From Cymodocea nodosa (taxonomy: Eukaryota > Streptophyta > Magnoliopsida > Alismatales > Cymodoceaceae), in NCBI GenBank assembly GCA_036874045.1, contig CM072347.1, positions 8,124,501-8,188,500 on the forward strand: a stretch of DNA of 64,000 nucleotides, read 5' to 3'. Shown piece by piece: positions 44,365-55,540 of the stretch. The position numbers and the translations under genes are program-made. Under the pieces are notes generated by a model. That model was not told the DNA's origin. It was given only the letters and a program-made list of their open reading frames with translations, and searched no databases. Each line of letters begins with the position of its first letter. Position 1 is the stretch's first letter.

Positions 44365-45672
44365 TCACCATTTCACTATTTCCTTCCTAACTGCTTCTTT
44401 AAGGTTTAGATTTAATCTCCTCTCAAGAATTCTAACTGGTTTAGCATTCTCTTCTAAATATATGTGGTGACAGCATAAAGTTGCACTTAACCCTTTTATA
44501 TCAATCATAGTCCATCCTATTGCTTCTTTATAAGTTTTTACTACATCTTTTAATTTAGCAATTTGATCCTCTTTTAAATCTGAAGCAATAATGATTGGGC
44601 ATGTTCGTTTTTCTTCCAAAAATATATAGGTTAATTCATGAGGTAAAGGTTTTAAATCTAAATGTTGTCCATCAGAAGCTAAAGCTCCTAATTGAACATT
44701 TTCATTTTCTATATTAATTTCTTCTTGATCTCCTTCTACATTTATGCTTTCAGTTTCTCCTAAATTTTCAGAATTTAGTTGCTTATTTAATTCTTCTTGA
44801 ATCACATCATCTAGCATATCTCTTTCATCCTCTAAAAAGTCTATAGTATGTAAGGACATATCTAACTCCTCAAACTTTTCTGATTTGAAAATGTTTAATT
44901 GAGTATCCTCATTACCATATGCTAACTTCATTACTTCAGTTTTACAATTTATAATAGCCCCTGATGTTGCTAAGAATGGTCTTGCCAAAATTAAAGATGT
45001 GTTATGATTTTGATGCTTAATTTGTTGAGAATCCAAAATTACAATATCAATAGGATATATGAAGTTTTTGATTTTAATTAAAACATCCTCTATTTTTCCT
45101 CTAGGGTATCTTATACTTCTATCAGCTAATTGAATAACAGTCCTAGTAGAGATTAAGCCTTCTAATACTAAGGATGCAAATATATCACTAGGCATAACAT
45201 TTATACCTGCACCTAGGTCTATTAAGATTCTTTCTAGAATGGTATTTCCTATGATGCATGATATAACAAAAATTCCAGGATCAAATAACTTTTTAGGAAT
45301 TTGTGGCAGAAATAGGGAACTACTTTGCTTAGCTAAAAGGACTTTCCTTAAAACTTTTCGGTCTCTTTTCTTAGTACACCAATCCTTAAGAAATTTAGCA
45401 TAAGGTGACATTTTCTGCAATAAGTCTAACAAAGGAATGTTAACTTGCACTTTTTCAAAAATTTCTCTAATTTTTTCTTGTTTTTCTAGAAATGTTTGTT
45501 GTAATCTTTCAAGATAGGGTGCTAATGATTGTGATTTAAAAGATTCTTTTTCTTTCATTTCATTTGTTTGATCATTTTTAGTCTCATTTTCAGATTTAGA
45601 TTTTTCTTTATTGATTTTTATGTTTTCAAATATTATATGTTCATTATTATTTTGATTTTTGTTCTTATCCAC
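44365..45672 (-). CDS. Athila-1 gag tail, protease and RT entry
   Basis: A 435-codon open frame. Residues 1-90 are the Lys/Glu-rich gag tail (APYLERLQQTFLEKQEKIREI). The retropepsin box is DLGAGINVMP near residue 155, with ILARPFLAT as the flap-side block near 230. An acidic linker follows, and residues 390-435 begin RT (KGLSATLCCHHIYLEENAKP). The Asp is retained, but DLG replaces D-[ST]-G, a form I recall as common in Athila proteases. Start taken at the first Met of the frame; the true Gag start lies upstream and is lost. Confidence 0.8.
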   Translation of the reverse strand: MDKNKNQNNNEHIIFENIKINKEKSKSENETKNDQTNEMKEKESFKSQSLAPYLERLQQTFLEKQEKIREIFEKVQVNIPLLDLLQKMSPYAKFLKDWCTKKRDRKVLRKVLLAKQSSSLFLPQIPKKLFDPGIFVISCIIGNTILERILIDLGAGINVMPSDIFASLVLEGLISTRTVIQLADRSIRYPRGKIEDVLIKIKNFIYPIDIVILDSQQIKHQNHNTSLILARPFLATSGAIINCKTEVMKLAYGNEDTQLNIFKSEKFEELDMSLHTIDFLEDERDMLDDVIQEELNKQLNSENLGETESINVEGDQEEINIENENVQLGALASDGQHLDLKPLPHELTYIFLEEKRTCPIIIASDLKEDQIAKLKDVVKTYKEAIGWTMIDIKGLSATLCCHHIYLEENAKPVRILERRLNLNLKEAVRKEIVKW

Positions 45673-45997
45673 CTTCTCATTACTTTCTTGTTTAATTCTT
45701 AGTGGTATATCAGTTCCAGATCTTAATGTTATACATACATCTTCCAGATTTTCATTACTTTCATGATGTTTTTGTATTTCATTTTCATGCTTATGATCTA
45801 ACCATCTGCAATCGTCTCAATTTCAAACAATTAGAGATGTCGTGACCTTCCAAATTGCAGAATTCACATATGCTAACTATAGGTTTTAGAAATCTTTGAG
45901 CATAAGCATATGTCATATTATCAATTATAGAATAAAACACACAACACTCGTCTTGCTATTAAAACAAAACAGCACTCACAGTTGCTTAGCTTCTCAA
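45673..45997 (-). pseudogene. Athila-1 gag, deleted
   Basis: No open frame. Compared with Athila-2 the sequence jumps near 45,800, losing about 510 bp of gag between short shared bases (GATCT/CTAA). Confidence 0.5.
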
Positions 45998-46015
45998 TCC
46001 CCAGCAACAGCGCCA
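45998..46015 (-). other. tRNA-Asp primer-binding site of Athila-1
   Basis: The minus strand reads TGGCGCTGTTGCTGGGGA, two changes from TGGCGCCGTTGCCGGGGA, 7 nt inside the LTR. Confidence 0.85.
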
Positions 46016-46022
46016 GAAAACT

Positions 46023-47987
46023 TGTCTTGATGTGAAAGGTTAAATTAGAAAACTTGTATTGGTTTGTCATTATGCCTTTATCAATGATTACTTTTAGAAG
46101 TAAACAAACAACCTTTCACATAAATTAGATATTAATTCCAATTTGTATTTTAATTGCAAGTGCACAATGTATATTGTATTTGTGTGCAAGTACAGGTCGA
46201 TCCCATAGAGATTGAGTAAGAATTGTGTACTGTTTTGATTTTTGTATTAGAGTTTATGTGTTCAGTTAAGCACTTCATTGAGTTACAGTTAATACAACGG
46301 ACTTAATTCGTTGAATTATGGATAACTCAACGGATTGATCTTGTGGACTTTAGTTAACTCCACGGGTCTAATTTTTCTAATTGAATATTGTTATTTACAA
46401 AGGAATTTGGCTAACCATTGGGCAGTTCCATAGATTGTAAATAACATCAATTAAGCTCTTCAATGTTAGTTAACATTAGATTTATCATTAAGCAATACAA
46501 ACATTTAGATATTTCAAATAGTAACCATTAAAATCTTGAAGTATTTGGAACAAATCAATTTTAGTAAACTATAAAACTATTTTCTATTTTTTGAATCAAA
46601 CAAACATAAAACATTCACAATACTGACAATGATAACATTAATCACGATACAAAACAAACAATACAACAATTTAATACTAAACGTAAACACAGATAATTTG
46701 TTGTTTTTGGTATTTTTGTTTTTATATGTTTCGGAAGATGAATGAAAGGTGAAATGTAAAAATCTCTATTGACAATAAAAACTTTTGTCACTACATGCAA
46801 CGTGATTACACTACTAAAAACTTAATCACTTACAATCCTGCCTCCTCTCCTTATAGAATCGCAAATCTAGAATTGTAAGATGATCTCCTCTTCAACATAT
46901 TGGCATCAACCCGAAACTAAGGCTAGAATCTTTACATTCTCCTAAGATATGAGTCAGTGCTTGGTGAAAATTGCTTCCCTTCCTGCGACACGATCACTCC
47001 TCACAGTGGTTGTCAAGCACCATGTTTGGCTCGGAATCGACCCGACATTAGGAAAGTATCCTCACAGACCTCCGATGGTTGGTGATTATGGTGGTGGTGT
47101 GGAGCTTCAGGGAACTTCCGACGCTTCCTGCAGTTAGCATGGTCCTCCACCTCTACACACACACCCTTCTTCGTCTTTCTCTTCTTCTTTTATATTTCTT
47201 TCTATAGTAACTACTTCTACTTAAATGATCAGTTGGATTTCCTTCATTTATATCAACGATGGTGATTTCTTCTTCATTCCATGAGTGAATTCCTACGTGA
47301 TACGTGCAATTGTGGTTTTTATTCGAATGTCCTGTTTCTGCAACTACTACAGTGGCATATTAGAAAATATATGGTCCGTGGAGTTATAGATAACTCAATA
47401 GACTTACTTCGTTGATTTAACTATAAAACACGTGTAATAAAGAAATAAGCTACTAACATAACGCATTACCTTAATGTGTATTCATGTAACTCAACGCATA
47501 TAGTTATACTAACTTAACGAGTTAAACATGTGCATCTCACGTGACATAATAAAGCATTTAAATTCAACATGTGCATAATTCTAACTTAACGAGTTCAAAT
47601 ATTTCGGATACTTACAATCTTAACTATTTGATGCCCAGATGCATTTTAGATAGTTAGCAGATAACTCATTGACAATCCACTTAAGTCATGCATTAAGGTT
47701 TTAACACGTGTATTCTAGGAAATAATAAAATATTCGATTAAAACATAACTGTCCGGTACATTAAACATAACTCTCCGAAATAATAGAAAATTTAGATACT
47801 TAAGAATTTCACAGCCTGTAATTTACCGACAGTTCAAAAATGTACTTAATTAACATTATTTCCCTGAAATTATGCAGATTCATTCCTTAAAACATATAAC
47901 AGTGCAATTATAACATAATGGCTTAATTCTCATATGATAAGCTAAATATTATGCAATTAACTATCATTTAACCCTTAATATTATGCA
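46023..47987 (-). repeat. Athila LTR, left arm of inverted pair
   Basis: 1,965 bp, TGTCTTG to TTATGCA on the plus strand. U3 (about 47,370-47,880) is an array of TAACTTAACGAG, TAACTCAACGC, TTCGGATACTTA and CACGTG words. A 62-codon antisense frame lies at 46,949-47,137 in the more GC-rich middle. A degraded purine tract follows at about 47,988-48,020. Direct homologue at 55,541; inverted homologue at 49,998-54,565. Confidence 0.88.
46949..47137 (+). other. Small antisense frame inside Athila LTR
   Basis: 62 codons opposite to the LTR's own direction, reading VWLGIDPTLGKYPHRPPM and GGGVELQGTSDASCS. The right arm keeps an equivalent open frame (51,188-51,000), and the LTR at 55,541 has it with two stops (about 56,460-56,640). 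It may only mirror a conserved R/U5 sequence; no known family recognised. Confidence 0.35.
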
Positions 47988-48064
47988 CTTTACATTCTAA
48001 ATATGGGTCAACTTTAACATTTTCTGATAAAAATTCAACCATTCTTGAAAAATTGTATTACTAG

Positions 48065-48724
48065 AGACCAATTGGAAATTGGGATGAGGATCTATGTTTA
48101 AGTGTGTATAATTTTCTGAATAGATCTTGGACTGAAAATACTGTGATATATTTAGGACAGAAAGCATTAATTAACAATATACATGTTATACTTGATGGAT
48201 ATATATATCTAGTCACAAATATATTAGTTGCATTTAGATCTAATTTATACATAGTGAGCATAGATAGTTATGATGATGACTTTATAGAAATATTGCCTAT
48301 ACCTAATGATATAGCTGAACCACCATCTATAGAACATGATAAAATTCAATTAGGAGTGTGGTATAATGAATATGATGATCCTACTTTATGTTTAGTAAGA
48401 TGGTGGGATGAATTGATGAAATTTCGAATAAAGATTATGAAAGACTTAAATGAATGGAAGTGGGAAGAGGAATATATTGAAATAGATGTAGAAATAGAAA
48501 CAACTACATTATCTTGGAACAGGAAATGATCCCTTTCTGCATTTCAATTCATTAATGGTAATACACTTATATTTAGTATTGATAACATAGTGCAAGTTTA
48601 CAAGTTAAAGAGGAGAACAGACTACATTAAAACGGAATTAATAGCAAGAAGAATTATGCCTAAAAGGTTTGCTTGGACTGACGCGTTCATTCCATTTGTC
48701 ACTACTTTTCAATCATATTCTTAA
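48065..48724 (+). pseudogene. F-box-associated-domain-like gene fragment
   Basis: A frame of about 219 codons with one stop (TGA, 48,527). It starts right after a TAG and has no ATG at its head, so the 5' end is missing. The pattern SVYNFLNRSWTE, HVILDGYIYLV, ILPIPND, IQLGVWYNEYDDPTLCLV, IKIMKDLNEWKWEEEY and FAWTDAFIPF follows the order of the F-box-associated domain of plant F-box proteins (shape-based match, not a search). That domain binds substrates of SCF ubiquitin ligases; the F-box itself is absent. It sits between inverted Athila LTRs, upstream of a purine tract, where Athila elements may carry an env-like ORF. Alternative: a divergent env-like ORF. Confidence 0.42.
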
Positions 48725-49997
48725 ATTGTGATTTTGTAATTTTAATGTTGTCTGTATTTTGCATTTATTTTTGAAAGAAAAAAAAATAGAAAGCCAACTT
48801 TTAGTTTTTGTTTTATTTATTTTTAGAAAAAAAAACACAAAATATTAATCCAGTTTGTTGGTATCTATTATGGGAAACCAATTGGCTTGCTTGTAAGCCA
48901 CCAAAGGTATAGGAGTTTGGGTTCCACTCAAGACACTGATTTAACACTTTGTATTTTGTTGTTAAGTTGTTATTTTGTTATATATTTTGCTTTTATTTGC
49001 GAATGAAAAGTTTTTTAGAATCAAAAGTTTTTTAGAATCAAAAGTTGGAAGATAATAAAGGAGATACAAAGAACAAGGTATGTAATTGATTGCTTATCCT
49101 GAATTTACATTTAAACACAGTTCATGGAGTTATTCATTAACTCAACGAACTTAGTTCGTTGAGTTAGGTGCTAAGTTAACGAAACAATATTTATGTCTGC
49201 TAACATTTACTATATTTACTATAAAATCTTTTATATTGAGGACAATGCAAAATATAGGTATGAGGGGGAGGTAATTAGATTAAAATCTAGGTAATCTTGT
49301 TAATTAGAGGAATTAGGATTGTGTTGCAAATTTCTATGGAAATTGAAAAAATTTTTTATGAATTTGTTGTAACTAACCAAAATTTCCTATAACTATTCGA
49401 TAATTGAAATTGTAAACTTTTTTAAGAACTATAATTACTTGAATGTTATATTTAAAATCTTAATTTTAAGAACTATTCTGAAAAGATAAAAGTGTTTTGT
49501 GAAAATACAGAAATCTTTTGAATCAAGTATATTTTCTATTATTTATGATTACTGAAGTATGAATCTAAATTAGACTTTTGAAGTTGTTTATTTGAGATAC
49601 AATTCATTATTCTACTTGTTTTAATCATATTGAGTTAAATTGTGTTTTGATTCGTATGTAATTGAAATTTATTCTGGAAATCATATTGAGAAATTTAGGA
49701 TAACAGATGTTTGAAAAAAATGATAATATAATTACCACCTATATGATGCTAGTATATTTTGTATGTAATTTACATATGTTTCAAAATATATTTGTAGGTT
49801 GGAGAGGAGAAAACAATGTTAAATTAGATTACTGAATTAATACAGAATATCTTTATATTAATATAATCTATGTATTCTGAAGATACAAAATGAAGAATTA
49901 GTTCTAGCACTTTAGAAAGACCGACTAGTTAGATCTTAGTAGTTTGCTAAGGGACTAGCAAAAGTTAAGTATGGGGGAAGTATTTAGAAGGAAAAAG
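48725..49997. other. Non-coding 3' region before Athila right-arm LTR
   Basis: No gene seen. It contains a 17-bp tandem repeat (49,010-49,043) and purine tracts ATGAGGGGGAGG (about 49,260), ATGGGGGAAG (49,971-49,980) and AGAAGGAAAAAG (49,986-49,997) abutting the LTR. The last ones are the likely plus-strand primer of a plus-oriented Athila. Confidence 0.5.
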
Positions 49998-51847
49998 TGC
50001 ATAATATTAACGATTAAATAATAGTTAATTGCATAATATTTAGCTTATCATATAAGAATTAAGTCATTATGTTATAATTACACTATTATATGCCTTAATG
50101 AAAGAATCTGCATAATTTTAGGGAATTAGTGTTAATTAAGTACATTTCTACACTATTAGTGAGTTACAAGCTTTAAAATTCTTAAGTATCCAAATTGTCT
50201 ATTATTTCGGAGAGTTACATTTCATGTACCAGATAGTTATGTTTTAAACACTTAAAGAATATTTTATTATTTCCTAGAGTATACTTGTTGTAACCTTAAT
50301 ACATGACTTAAGTGGATTTTCAGTAAGTTAGGTGCTAACTATCCGAAATGCGTTTGAGCATCGAATTGTTAGGTTTGCAAGTATCTGAAATATCTTTTAT
50401 CATAAAACTGACTGAGGACACGTGTCGTGATATGGAAACTTAACTTAAGTTATCTTTCAGAAGGTTAGATGCTAACTATTCGAAATGCATATAAGTTTCG
50501 GATACTTATAGTTGTAACTATCCGAAATATCTAAACTCATTAAGTTAGAATTATGCACGTGTTGAAATTAAATACTTTATTATGTCATGTGAGCTGCACA
50601 TGTTTAACTCGTTAAGTTAGCATAACTATATGCCTTGGGTTAGTTGAATATACATTAAGGTAACACGTTGTGTTAGTGTTATAAACATATAAGTTGCTTT
50701 ATTGCACGTGTTTTATAGTTAAATCAACGAAGAAAGTCTATTGAGTTACACTAACTCCATAGACCAATTATTTTCTAATATGCCACTGTATCAGATGTAG
50801 AAATAGAAAATTCGAAGGGAAGCCATGATTGCACATATCATGTAGGAATTAACTTGTGGAATGAAGAAGAAATCACCATCATTGATATGAATGAAGAAAA
50901 TCCAACTGATCATTTAAGTAGAAGCAGTTACTATTGAAAGAAATATAAAAGAAAAGGAGAAAGATGAAGAAAAGTGTGGAGTCTAGGTGGAGAACCACGC
51001 TAACTACAAGAAGCGTCAGAAGTTCCTTGAAGCTCCACAACACCACCAAAATCACCAACTATTGGAGGTTTGTGAGGATACTTTTCGGATGTCAGGTCGA
51101 TTTTGAGCCAAACACGATGACTAACAACCATTATGATGAGTGATCGCATCATAGGAAGGGAAGTCATTTTCACCAAACACCGACTCATATCTCAGGAGAT
51201 CGTAAAGCTTTTAGCCTTGGTTTTGGGTTGATGCCAGTATACTGAAGAGGAGATCAACTTACAAGTCTTAGATTGCGATTCTATAGGGAGAGGAGGCAAG
51301 ATTGTAAGTGATTAAGTTTTCAGTGGTGTAATTGCATCGCATGTAGTGACAAAAGTTCCTACTGTTGATAGAGATTTTTACATTTCACCTTTCACTCATC
51401 TTTAGGAACATATCAAAACAAAAATATCAAAAAAAAAAATTAATTATCTGTATTTACATTTAGTATTAAAGTATTGTATTGTTTGTTTTGTATAGTGATT
51501 AATGTTATCATTGTCAATAATGTGAATGTTTTATGTTTATTTGATTCAGAAAATAGAAAATAGTTTTATTGTTTACTGAAATTGATTCGTACAAAATACT
51601 AAAAATCTTAATTATTATTGTTTGGAATATCTAAATGTTAATGTTGTTTAATGACAAATCTCATATTAACTAACATTAAAAAGCTTAATTGATGTTATAC
51701 ACATTCTGTGGAATCACCCAATGGATGACCTAATTCCTCTGTGAATAGTAATATTTAACTAGAAAGGTAGGCTCGTGGAGTTAACTTAAGTTTACGAGGT
51801 TAGTCCATTGAGTTAATCGTAACTCTACGAACTAAGTCTGTTGAGTT

Positions 51848-53037
51848 TGTAGGATCTTCTGTATCACAAGAGGGGGGGTGAATTGTGTCTTTAGTAATTA
51901 AATACTAGCAGGTAAAACAAGAGCACAAAACACTCGTAAATGAAATTCTATTCTTTTATTTCAAGACAGAATTTACAATATCTTTTCAACTCAATTCCCT
52001 TCTTGACGGTTTTGATACAGTAATGTTCGATATACAATTCAAATGGGAAAACAAAGCTCTTATTCAAAACTAATTTTGAATTGTATAAAACCTAATCTTT
52101 ATGCACACAGCTTCTTTCTTTCTCTTTACTCAACTTCTGTATCTCTTCTTCTCTAGTTATTGAATTTTCAGACTTCTTGCGTTCGCAGCTCCTTTTCTGA
52201 AATTGCTAGGAATTTCAAACTTCTTCTGATGTTGGAGAATTTTTCAGAATATGAATATTTAAACTTAACTTTTCAGTGAGGGATCCAAATTGAATATTCA
52301 GACTTGGTTTTTGAGATTGGGATCCCTTGTTGTAATGTAGCTCGTACTCTCTATTTGTAGTCAAACTTTATTGTCTTTCACATTCAGCATGTTCATCCAC
52401 TTAATCCACAATCCATAATCCATAATCCACGTACTAATTTTTTCTTTAATCCAAATTACTATCTTTTTGAGTTTCCACTTTCTCCACAATCATTTTGAAT
52501 TTCTATGATCTCCACTCGTAGATATATCGAGACTTTTATCTTCCTGGAGTCTTGTAGAATATCTTCTAAGTCTTCAATTTAGTCAAACACTTATCCTTTA
52601 AGTCTTGTAAAAACTCGAACACTTATCTGTAACTCTTCGAGTTTTTGCACCTACAAAACACGTGACTAAACAAGGAAACTTATCTATTCGTTAGTCCTTT
52701 TATAAAACTCGAACAGTTATCTAACTATTCGATTTTTCATTACCGAATGCACATGGAAAACACGTGACAACTTAAAACATTAAAAACACATGTGCAGATA
52801 ACTTAACTATATGAGTTTTTAACATAATGTATTCGACAAAAATGAAACGTTAACTATCCGAAAGTTTAACTATTGCAATTCTAACTCTTCGAAAATCTTT
52901 AATTTATCCGACATAAAAATGAAACTTTCCGATAATCTGTTAACTAGTATACTTAGAGAAATATACTTAGAGAATATTATGTAGACTTATTTAAAAATGT
53001 TAATAAAACATATATCATCAAAATTAAATACCTAACA
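51848..53037 (-). repeat. SIRE-D LTR, left copy
   Basis: TGTAGGATC to CCTAACA on the plus strand. Contains AACTCGAACAGTTATC and TAACTATCCGAA words at 52,600-52,930. Confidence 0.88.
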
Positions 53038-53094
53038 ATCTCCCCCTTTTTGATGATGTCAAAACCTAATAAGTCACATAATTTATATACTAGT

Positions 53095-54313
53095 TGTAGG
53101 ATCATCTGTATCACAAGAGGGGGGGTGAATTGTGTCTTTAGTAATTAAATACTAGCAGATAAAACAAGAGCACAAAACACTCGTAAATGAAATTCTATTC
53201 TTTTATTTCAAGACAGAATTTACAATATCTTTTCAACTCAATTCCCTTCTTGACGGTTTTGATATAGTAATGTTCAATATACAATTCAAATAGGAAAATA
53301 AAACTCTTATTCAAAACTAATTTTGAATTGTATAAAACCTGATCTTTATGCACGCAGCTTCTTTGTTTCTCTTTACTTAGCTTCTGTATCTCTTCTTCTC
53401 TAGTTGTCAAATTTCCAGACTTCTTGCGTTTGCAGCTCCTTTTCTGAAATTGCTAGGAATTTCGAACTTCTTCTGATGTTGGAGAATTTTTCAGAATATG
53501 AATATTCAAACTTAACTTTCAGTAAGAGATCCAGATTGAATATTCAGACTTGGTTTTTGAGATTGGGATCCTTTGTTGTAATGTAGCTCGTACTCTCTAT
53601 TTGTCATCGAACTCTATTGTCTTTCACGTTCAACATGTTCATCCACTTAATCCACAATCCATAATCCACGTACTAATTTTTTCTTTAATCCAAATTACTA
53701 TCTTCTTGAGTTTCCACTTTCTCCACAATCATTTTGAATTTCCACGATCTCCACTCGTAGATATATCGAGACTTTTATCTTCTTGGAGTCTTATAGAATA
53801 TCTTCTAAGTCTTCGATTTAGTCGAACACTTATCCTTTAAGTCCTGTAAAAACTCGAACACTTATCTGTAACTCTTCGAGTTTTTGCACCTGCAAAACAC
53901 ATGACTAAACAAGGAAACTTATCTATTTGTTAGTCCTTTTATAAAACTTGAACAGTTATCTATCCATGCGTATAAAAACTCGAACAGTTATCTAACTATT
54001 CGATTTTTCATTACCGAACGCACATGGAAAATACGTGACAACTTAAAACATTAAAAACACACGTGTAGATAACTTAACTATACGAGTTTTTAATATAAAG
54101 TATTCGACAAAAATGAAACATTAACTATCCGAAAGTTTAACGATTGCAAATCTAATCTAACTCTTCGGAAATCTTTAATTTATCCGACATAAAAATGAAA
54201 CTTTCTGATAATCTATTAACTAGTATACTTAGAGAAATATACTTAGAGAATATTATGTAGACTTATTTAAAAACCTTAATAAAGCATATATCATCAAAAT
54301 TAAATACCTAACA
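53095..54313 (-). repeat. SIRE-D LTR, right copy
   Basis: Same ends as the left copy. Short frames within it (for example 53,195-53,410) are not supported as genes. Confidence 0.88.
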
Positions 54314-54572
54314 GAGTTAACTGTAACTCAACGAAGTGCTTAACTGAACACATATATACTCCAATATAAAAATCGAAATAGTACACAATTCTTACTCAAT
54401 CTCTATGGGATCAACCTATACTTGCACACATATATAATATACACTGTGCAATTGCAATTAAAAATACAAATTGGACTTAATATCTAATTTGTGCGAAATA
54501 TTGTTTGCTTACTTATAAAAGAATTTATTAATATAAGCATAAAAACAAATCAAACAACCCAAACAAGTTTTT

Positions 54573-54590
54573 TGGCACCATTGTTGGGGA
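54573..54590 (+). other. tRNA-Asp-like primer-binding site after right-arm LTR
   Basis: TGGCACCATTGTTGGGGA, three changes from the consensus, 7 nt after the LTR end. A second partial copy (TTTTTTGGCATCGCTGAATAG) follows at 54,601. Confidence 0.75.
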
Positions 54591-54654
54591 AACAATCAAG
54601 TTTTTTGGCATCGCTGAATAGACAAGTTTTCTAATTTAACTTTTCACACCAAAC

Positions 54655-55540
54655 AACTTCATTCCTAAATTCTTCTAACTCAATCAATTACATTTTTCTA
54701 TTTTCAGCAGCTTGGTTTAAATTAGTGTTTAGAGTTTTTAATGCCCAACAAGCTTTATGTTCAATTTCAGTTGGTAAATGGCAACTTTTTTCATAAACTA
54801 TCCTAAAAGGTAACATACCTAAGCTTGTTTTATAAGCAGTTCTATAAGCTCAAAGTGCATCTATTAATCTATCAGCCCAATCTTTCCTAGTAAGATTTAC
54901 TACTTTTTCTAAGATTAACTTAATTTGTTTGTTTGCACTTTCTACTTGTCCACTTGTTTGCTTGCGGATGATATGATGTTGCTATTTTGTGATTTACTCC
55001 ATATTTCTTCATTAAGGCTTCAAAACTTCTATTATAGAAATGAACTCCTCTATCACTAATAATAGCTTTAGGTATTCCAAATCTAGTAATTATATTAGTT
55101 TTGATAAAATGTATTACCACTTTATTGTCATTAGTTTTTGTAGGAATAACTTCTATCCATTTAGATACATAATTCACCCCCAACAATATATAATTAAATT
55201 GATTAGACATAGGAAATGGACCTATAAAATCTATTCCCCACACATCAAAGATTTCAACTTCAACAATAGGATTTAGAGACATCATATTCCTCTTTGATAT
55301 CCGTCCTACTTGTTGACATCTTAAACAACTTAAGCAGTATTTATGAGCATCTTTGAATAGTGTTGGTCAATGAAAACCACATTGCAGAATTTTAGCAGTA
55401 GTTTTCCCTGAACTAAAATGTCCTCCACATGCTCGATCATGGTAGAAAGATAATATATTCTGATATTCAGTTTCTGGAACACACCTCCTTAAAACCAGAT
55501 CAAGACATTTCTTAAATAAGTATGGGTCTTTGTTTGGGGT
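54655..55540 (-). pseudogene. Athila-3 integrase fragment
   Basis: Minus-strand integrase colinear with 42,085-42,957 of Athila-1. The zinc-finger region (LRCQQVGRISKRN) is at 55,280-55,330. The core is open at 55,285-54,920 with GIDFIGPF, ISDRGVHF and a C-terminal break near 54,960 (a 4-bp duplication, TTGCTTGC). Catalytic Asp residues kept. It starts at a boundary with leader sequence and ends at the LTR at 55,541, with no primer site between. Confidence 0.82.

Larger units (their letters stand above)
41762..46015 (-). mobile_element. Athila-1 internal region
   Basis: Minus-strand Ty3/gypsy order: primer site, gag remnant, protease, RT, RNase H, integrase. Lineage is called from the tRNA-Asp-like primer site, the HHIYLEE and WVSPV-type RT entry and the absence of a chromodomain. 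The LTR lies at 46,023-47,987. Confidence 0.85.
51848..54313 (-). mobile_element. SIRE-D deletion derivative (LTR-57 bp-LTR)
   Basis: Two LTRs, 51,848-53,037 (1,190 bp) and 53,095-54,313 (1,219 bp), separated by only 57 bp (53,038-53,094). That interval keeps the purine tract AAAAAGGGGGAGAT and a primer-site trace (ACTAGTAT). A perfect GAGTT duplication flanks it (51,843-51,847 and 54,314-54,318). There is no coding sequence. The LTRs are close to each other, but the right one has an extra short duplication near 53,955-53,985. TGTAGGATC ends relate it to SIRE-A. Confidence 0.9.
49998..54565 (+). repeat. Athila LTR, right arm, interrupted by SIRE-D
   Basis: Plus-oriented LTR, TGCATAATATT to CCCAAACA, about 2.1 kb after removing the SIRE-D insertion (51,848-54,313 plus one GAGTT). 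Inverted homologue of 46,023-47,987. Relative to the left arm it has an extra 137-bp copy of a U3 module (50,395-50,531). Confidence 0.85.

Noticed and set aside
53404-53840. Plus-strand frames of 60-96 codons in the SIRE-D LTR
   Set aside because: They lie in LTR sequence; the matching stretch of the left LTR does not keep them open.
46023-54565. DNA transposon with long terminal inverted repeats
   Set aside because: The arms end in TG/CA with purine tracts inside and tRNA-Asp-like primer sites outside, so they are inverted LTRs.
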